Shown: one piece after another, positions 61,901-64,000 of the stretch
How the letters are laid out: the number at the start of each line of letters is the position of its first letter
Numbering within the stretch: position 1 is the first letter of the stretch
NCBI RefSeq assembly: GCF_010093305.1
Contig: NZ_PDWS01000001.1
Span: forward strand, 124,001 to 188,000
Source of the DNA: Pseudoxanthomonas sacheonensis
Lineage (GTDB): Bacteria; Pseudomonadota; Gammaproteobacteria; Xanthomonadales; Xanthomonadaceae
DNA: 64,000 nucleotides
Reading direction: 5' to 3'
Notes under the pieces: model-generated
Told to the model about the DNA's origin: nothing
The model's input: the letters and a program-made list of their open reading frames with translations, nothing else
The model's database searches: none
Made by a program: the position numbers and the translations under genes

Positions 61901-63985
61901 GTGTCCAAGACTTCCAATCCAGCGTCCGGCACTTCGGTGTCGGCAGGCGACACACTGGCTTACACGCTGGCGGTGACCGTGGCCAATTCGGTCACCACCG
62001 ATGCGGTGACTTTGACCGACACCATCAGCGGCGACCAGACGCTTACCGGCACGTTGCCGGCGGGTTGCGCAGCCAGTGCGACCGGCCTGGTGTGCACGGT
62101 CGCGGCCGGCACTTTGCCTGGCACCTACACCTTTGCGTACACCACCCTGGTGGATACCGATGCGACCGGCACGGTCGGCAACGTAGTGGTGCCCACCGGC
62201 GCCGATTCGCCGACCTGCGCGCTGGCTTGCAGCACCGAGCATCCGGTGTTGTCCGACTACCAGTTGCGCATCCTCAAGACCGTTGCCGTGCGCGAAGTGA
62301 AGATCGGCGATCTGGTCCGCTACACGTTGAGCGTGGAGAACGTGGGCAACGGCAGGCTGATCAACGGCAGCATCGTGGACACGCCGCCGCTTGGTTTCAG
62401 CTACGTGGAAGGTTCGCTGAGCGTGACCGACGGCGACAACCAGGCCACGGCCGTAGGCCAGAGCCCCCTGCGCTTCGAAGGCCTGGATATCGAACCCGGC
62501 CAGACCGCCACGCTGATGTATGCGATGCGCGTGGGCGCGGGCGTGCGCCCAGGCGTGCAACGCAACCTGGCCCAGGCCTTCACCCAGAGCGGCGCGCCGA
62601 TCTCCAACAGCAGCACCGCTGCGGTCACCCTGGTGGCCGATGCGCTGGTCGACGACAGCCTGTTGATCGGCACCGTGTTCGACGATCGCGACGGCGATAC
62701 CTGGCAGGACAGCGCGGCGCTGAGCGGCGTGCGCGTGCAGGGCGGTTTTGCTTCCGGTGCTTACGTGGCCAACTCGACCACCGTGGATCGTGGCATGGGT
62801 GCGCAACCGGAAGCCGACGCCAGTTCGCCGTTGCTGCACGGCATCGACGTGGGCGCCATCGGTGCGCGCCAGTCGATCGCCGATCCGGTCGAACACCACC
62901 AGGTCGTGATCCGCCAGCGTCTGAACCAGCCTGCCTTCACCAACGACTTCGTGCTGACCAGCGCGCAGGGCGTCACCGTACGTATGGATGCCGCCGGCAA
63001 AACCACCGTGGAGAAGAGCGGCGAAGCGGCCAAGGGCCTCAACGCGGCCGAACCGAAAGTGGAGCGTCGCATTGCGCAGGGCGAGGGCGGTTACGTGGTG
63101 GATTACGTGATCAGCAACCTCGGCATCGATGAACGCGGCGTTCCGGGCGTGCGTATCGCTTCGGTGGAAGGCCTGCTGATCGAGACCGACCAGTTCGGGC
63201 GCTACCACCTGGAAGGCATCGCCGGTGGCGATAGCGGCCGCGGCCGCAACTTCATCCTCAAGGTCGATCCGTCGACATTGCCGGCCGGAACGGCGTTCAC
63301 CACCGACAACCCGCTGGTGCGCCGCATCACTCCCGGACTTCCGGTGCGTTTCGACTTCGGCGTCAAGCTGCCGGTCGAGGAAGTGCAGGGCGGCGAACAG
63401 CAGGTGGAGCTGGAACTGGGCGAAGTCATCTTCGCTCCGGGCAGCGCCAAGCTGCGCGATCAATACCTGCCGGTGATCGAACAAATCGCCGCCAAGGTGG
63501 CCGAGTACCGCGGCGGCGAAGTGCTGGTCAGCGCCAATGGCGATACCGAAAGCCTCGCTTTCGATCGCGCCAGCGCGGTGAAGGACGCACTGGTGAGCTA
63601 CGTGCCCGCCGACATCGCCAAGGCATTGACGGTCAGCGTGCGCACCGAGCTGGACGATCCGTCGTCCTTGCTCGTCGGCATCGCCGAAGGCGGCCCGCTG
63701 CTGGGCACGGTGCTGTTCGATACCGACAAATCGACGGTCAAGCCGCAGTTCCTGCCGCTCCTGGACAAGGTGGCTGCCTATCTGGACGAAAAAGGAGGAG
63801 GAGCGATAGCGATCGTCGGCCATGCCGATCCGCGCGGTTCCGATGCCTACAACGCGGCGCTGGGTATGCGTCGTGCCAAGGCGGTTTACGAAGCGGTTGC
63901 CGCCAAGTTGAGTCCTGCCGTGCGCGCCAAGGTGCGTGTCGAGTCCAGTAACGATCCGGCAGCCCCTGCCGGTACCGGCAAGTAA
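55943..63985 (+). CDS. Giant secreted DUF11-repeat protein with C-terminal OmpA-like domains
   Basis: 2680 residues from GTG 55943 (TAGGGGATT upstream). A signal peptide ends near PAAWAQ. DUF11-type beta-sandwich repeats occur at about 225-335 and 590-720. Between them (about 340-585) is a Trp/Tyr-rich region like a beta-propeller (VDPVNNRLLFISYSGGQSTL). Residues 724-1740 are nine tandem DUF11 units, then three repeats of a second type to about 2100 (KTSNPASG start, GDQTLTG core). An SdrD-B-like segment, a degenerate and then a canonical OmpA-like domain (LFDTDKSTVKPQFLPLLDKV, GHADPRGSDAYNAALGMRRA) end the protein, which suggests peptidoglycan anchoring and surface display. TAA at 63983-63985 is followed by AAGGGGG and an ATG at 63998, the start of the next gene. 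Probable adhesin or surface-layer type protein; the ligand is unknown. Confidence 0.88.
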   Translation: MADASRCNALGFRRWFTLCVFTLAGALIGAPAAWAQTVTNTATVTPPSGVSCSDAATNPTCVRSASDTDDVVEPLINVAKSAVGVSGPNALGVYTVSYTITVTNSGGAAGTYGALTDTPVFPANTNITGIAWTTSGAGAPAGGSSTIDGPNQLTGTGIAIGAGVTHTFDVSITYVYTDASAPTTCAATPTPGSGLYNNASLPTGQETDTSDNATCVNPPAVPAASLTIDKTAGTPSGSTAGSTIAYTFVITNTGAVTLNGIAVVDAQLDAPATCGSTTLTPSAPGNTTTCTGVHTITAAEVAAGSVSNSATATGSTSGGIAVTSPPDTTLTTLVPSVNFCAVDSVFNVTQVSGRGEFYRYTVGSGTPDVLVPELTLNVAPNLNAMMVDPVNNRLLFISYSGGQSTLYAYDAANGGWYAAAGPIATPDFPRAGMTQAGVGYLVAGSGANPAVWRVTPSGAFNYSLASYGNLTYDFQPTNASSGDIAFDGAGYGWLTAGVDLYRIDFSTAAVSATRQQRPLLNGAPSTLQWAGVAYGNDGLLYVATNTAPSSYYRIDLSTGTLAPVAATAANQARDLASCSFPAAPTPAQLQVEKTLAQVNGSAYVAGAAVAAGDTLTYQIEVTHVGGSLAATLFAGDVVETLPANTTAVAAGNNFTCAASNCTNTNAVNIPVGGSATLNFVVQVVAPFPTGATASIVNTVAVDGVSCAAVGNDCGETTPVALPELAIAKTAGAATTALGASPTLTDAGDTIAYSFLVSNTGNTPLTAVAVIDAQLDAAATCPSTTLAVGANMTCTGTHTITQVEVNAGAVNNSATATGTPPSGPPVTSPPSTTTTPITTTSALTIAKTAGTATTALGASPTLTDAGDTIAYSFLVSNTGNTPLTAVAVIDAQLDAAATCPSTTLAVGANMTCTGTHTITQVEVNAGAVNNSATATGTPPSGPPVTSPPSTTTTPITTTSALTIAKTAGTATTALGASPTLTDAGDTIAYSFLVTNTGNVTLTGITVTDAMLDASAVCDVTTLLPGAIANCTGTHTITQAEVNAGTVNNSATATGTPPVGPPVTSPPSTTTTPITTTSTLTIAKTAGTPTTALGTSSTLTDAGDTIAYSFLVSNTGNTPLTAVLVNDAQLDAAATCPSTTLAVGANMTCTGTHTITQAEVNAGAVNNSATVTGTPPSGPPVTSPPSTTTTPITTAPALTLVKTAGTLSGNTAGSTLGYTFVVNNTGNVTLSGIVINDAQLDAPAVCDVTTLLPGAIATCTGTHTVTQAEVNAGTVNNSATATGTPPSGPPVASPPSTTTTPITTAPALTIVKTAGPPSGNTAGSTIGYTFVVTNTGNVTLTGIVVTDAMLDAPAVCDVTTLLPSAIATCTGSHTITQAEVNNGAVNNSATATGTPPSGPPVTSPPSTTTTPIASNPALTIAKTAGAPSGNTAGSTIGYTFVVTNTGNVTLSGIVIDDALLDAPAVCDATTLLPLAIATCTGTHTITQAEVNAGAVNNSATATGTPPVGPPVTSPPSTTTTPIASNPALTIAKTAGTPSGNTAGSTIGYTFVVTNTGNVTLSGIVINDAQLDAPAVCDVTTLLPSAIATCTGTHTITQAEVNAGAANNSATVTGTPPVGPPVTSPPSTTTTPIAANPALSLLKTAGAPSGNIAGSTIGYTFVATNTGNVTLTGIVIDDALLDAPAVCDATTLLPGAIATCTGIHTITQAEVAAGVVNNTATATGTPPVGPAVPSNSSTTSTPLLAVTVSKISNPASGETVRPGDTISYTLAVVVANAATTSTLTLTDTLSGDQTLTGPLPANCASGAGGLVCTLAAGTQPGSYSFTYSTTVDADATGRLGNNVVPSGTDNPTCTNCSTEHPVAASVVTVAKTSNPASGAEVAPGDTVTYTVTVTVANSITTDAVTLTDTISGDQVLTGALPAGCAASGGGLVCTLAAGALPGSYSFSYSTRVAADATGTLGNVVVPSGGDGPTCVDCSTSHTVVATAITVSKTSNPASGTSVSAGDTLAYTLAVTVANSVTTDAVTLTDTISGDQTLTGTLPAGCAASATGLVCTVAAGTLPGTYTFAYTTLVDTDATGTVGNVVVPTGADSPTCALACSTEHPVLSDYQLRILKTVAVREVKIGDLVRYTLSVENVGNGRLINGSIVDTPPLGFSYVEGSLSVTDGDNQATAVGQSPLRFEGLDIEPGQTATLMYAMRVGAGVRPGVQRNLAQAFTQSGAPISNSSTAAVTLVADALVDDSLLIGTVFDDRDGDTWQDSAALSGVRVQGGFASGAYVANSTTVDRGMGAQPEADASSPLLHGIDVGAIGARQSIADPVEHHQVVIRQRLNQPAFTNDFVLTSAQGVTVRMDAAGKTTVEKSGEAAKGLNAAEPKVERRIAQGEGGYVVDYVISNLGIDERGVPGVRIASVEGLLIETDQFGRYHLEGIAGGDSGRGRNFILKVDPSTLPAGTAFTTDNPLVRRITPGLPVRFDFGVKLPVEEVQGGEQQVELELGEVIFAPGSAKLRDQYLPVIEQIAAKVAEYRGGEVLVSANGDTESLAFDRASAVKDALVSYVPADIAKALTVSVRTELDDPSSLLVGIAEGGPLLGTVLFDTDKSTVKPQFLPLLDKVAAYLDEKGGGAIAIVGHADPRGSDAYNAALGMRRAKAVYEAVAAKLSPAVRAKVRVESSNDPAAPAGTGK
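58112..61162 (+). repeat. Nine tandem DUF11-coding units (four of 354 bp, four of 330 bp and a last shorter one)
   Basis: Units begin at 58112, 58466, 58820, 59174, 59528, 59858, 60188, 60518 and 60848, each opening with codons for Leu-(Thr/Ala)-Ile-Ala-Lys-Thr. The first four contain an 8-residue insertion (around TTALGASPTL) and the rest do not. 58160-58565 is identical to 58514-58919 by eye (about 406 bp, offset 354), which indicates a recent unequal exchange. Later units are mosaics of a few sequence variants. Confidence 0.92.
61163..62250 (+). repeat. Three 363-bp units of a second DUF11-like type
   Basis: Unit anchors lie at 61169, 61532 and 61895, exactly 363 bp apart. Each encodes a KTSNPASG-like start (the first is KISNPASG), a GDT(I/V/L) strand, SGDQ-LTG core, GLVCT-AAG and a C-x-x-C-STEH/STSH-type end (C-x-x-x-C in the third). 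They are more diverged from each other than the preceding nine units. Confidence 0.85.
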
Positions 63986-64000
63986 GGGGGCTGGATCATG

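Noticed and set aside
58112..62250. CRISPR-like tandem repeats
   Set aside because: The units are 330-363 bp, in frame and coding, with no short repeat-spacer pattern.

Overview
The window looks like chromosome from a high-GC gammaproteobacterium of the Xanthomonadaceae/Lysobacteraceae type (Lysobacter, Pseudoxanthomonas or a close relative). This is inferred from the gene repertoire (cysD-cysNC, thiS-thiG-trmB, several RND pumps, large TonB receptors, GDSL autotransporter, DUF11/OmpA giant protein), strong G/C third-position bias, and REP-like palindromes scattered between genes. No rRNA or species-specific marker is present, so the genus is not established.

Layout. 1-2782: end of cysD and the bifunctional cysNC, separated by a 157-bp tandem duplication that carries a second copy of the cysN start region. 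2903-8530: an RND efflux pair, an acetyltransferase and a SpoU-type RNA methyltransferase, in tightly overlapping order. 8730-16614 (mostly minus strand): secreted M28 peptidase, mscL, FAH-family hydrolase, small membrane protein, Rieske protein (plus strand), ACT-domain protein with an SLC13 permease, and thiS-thiG-trmB. 16763-18758: GDSL autotransporter esterase and tRNA-Gly(CCC).

18759-20653 is poorer in genes and visibly more AT-rich, with one glycosyltransferase-like gene that seems short at its N terminus. 20654-41841 is an unusual cell-envelope block. A plus-strand run (MFP, RND, response regulator, histidine kinase, MipA, small membrane protein, MlaA) converges on a minus-strand run (divergent TolC-like protein, BamA paralogue, TolC/NodT lipoprotein, MFP, RND). 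The block ends with a Pro/Gly-rich periplasmic protein divergent from a second two-component system. Lipid-transport, barrel-assembly and efflux components are therefore packed together in one place.

41851-55395 is a catabolic locus whose gene set matches alpha-linked N-acetylgalactosamine/galactosamine use: BadF-type sugar kinase, AgaS-like isomerase/deaminase, GatZ/KbaZ-like protein, EamA permease, Tat-exported GH36, exported amidohydrolase, DeoR/AgaR-type repressor, TonB receptor and a GH27-NPCBM enzyme. The promoter regions share TTTCG-type motifs, including an identical 12-mer, which are good candidate repressor sites. 55943-63985 encodes a 2680-residue secreted protein with nine tandem DUF11-type repeats, three further repeats of a second type, and C-terminal OmpA-like domains.

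The most interesting items are the envelope/efflux block with its BamA and MlaA paralogues, the GalNAc-type locus with a GH27 whose C2-recognition glutamate is replaced, the shared operator motifs, and the recently duplicated repeats in the giant DUF11 protein. No CRISPR array, transposase or integrase was seen.
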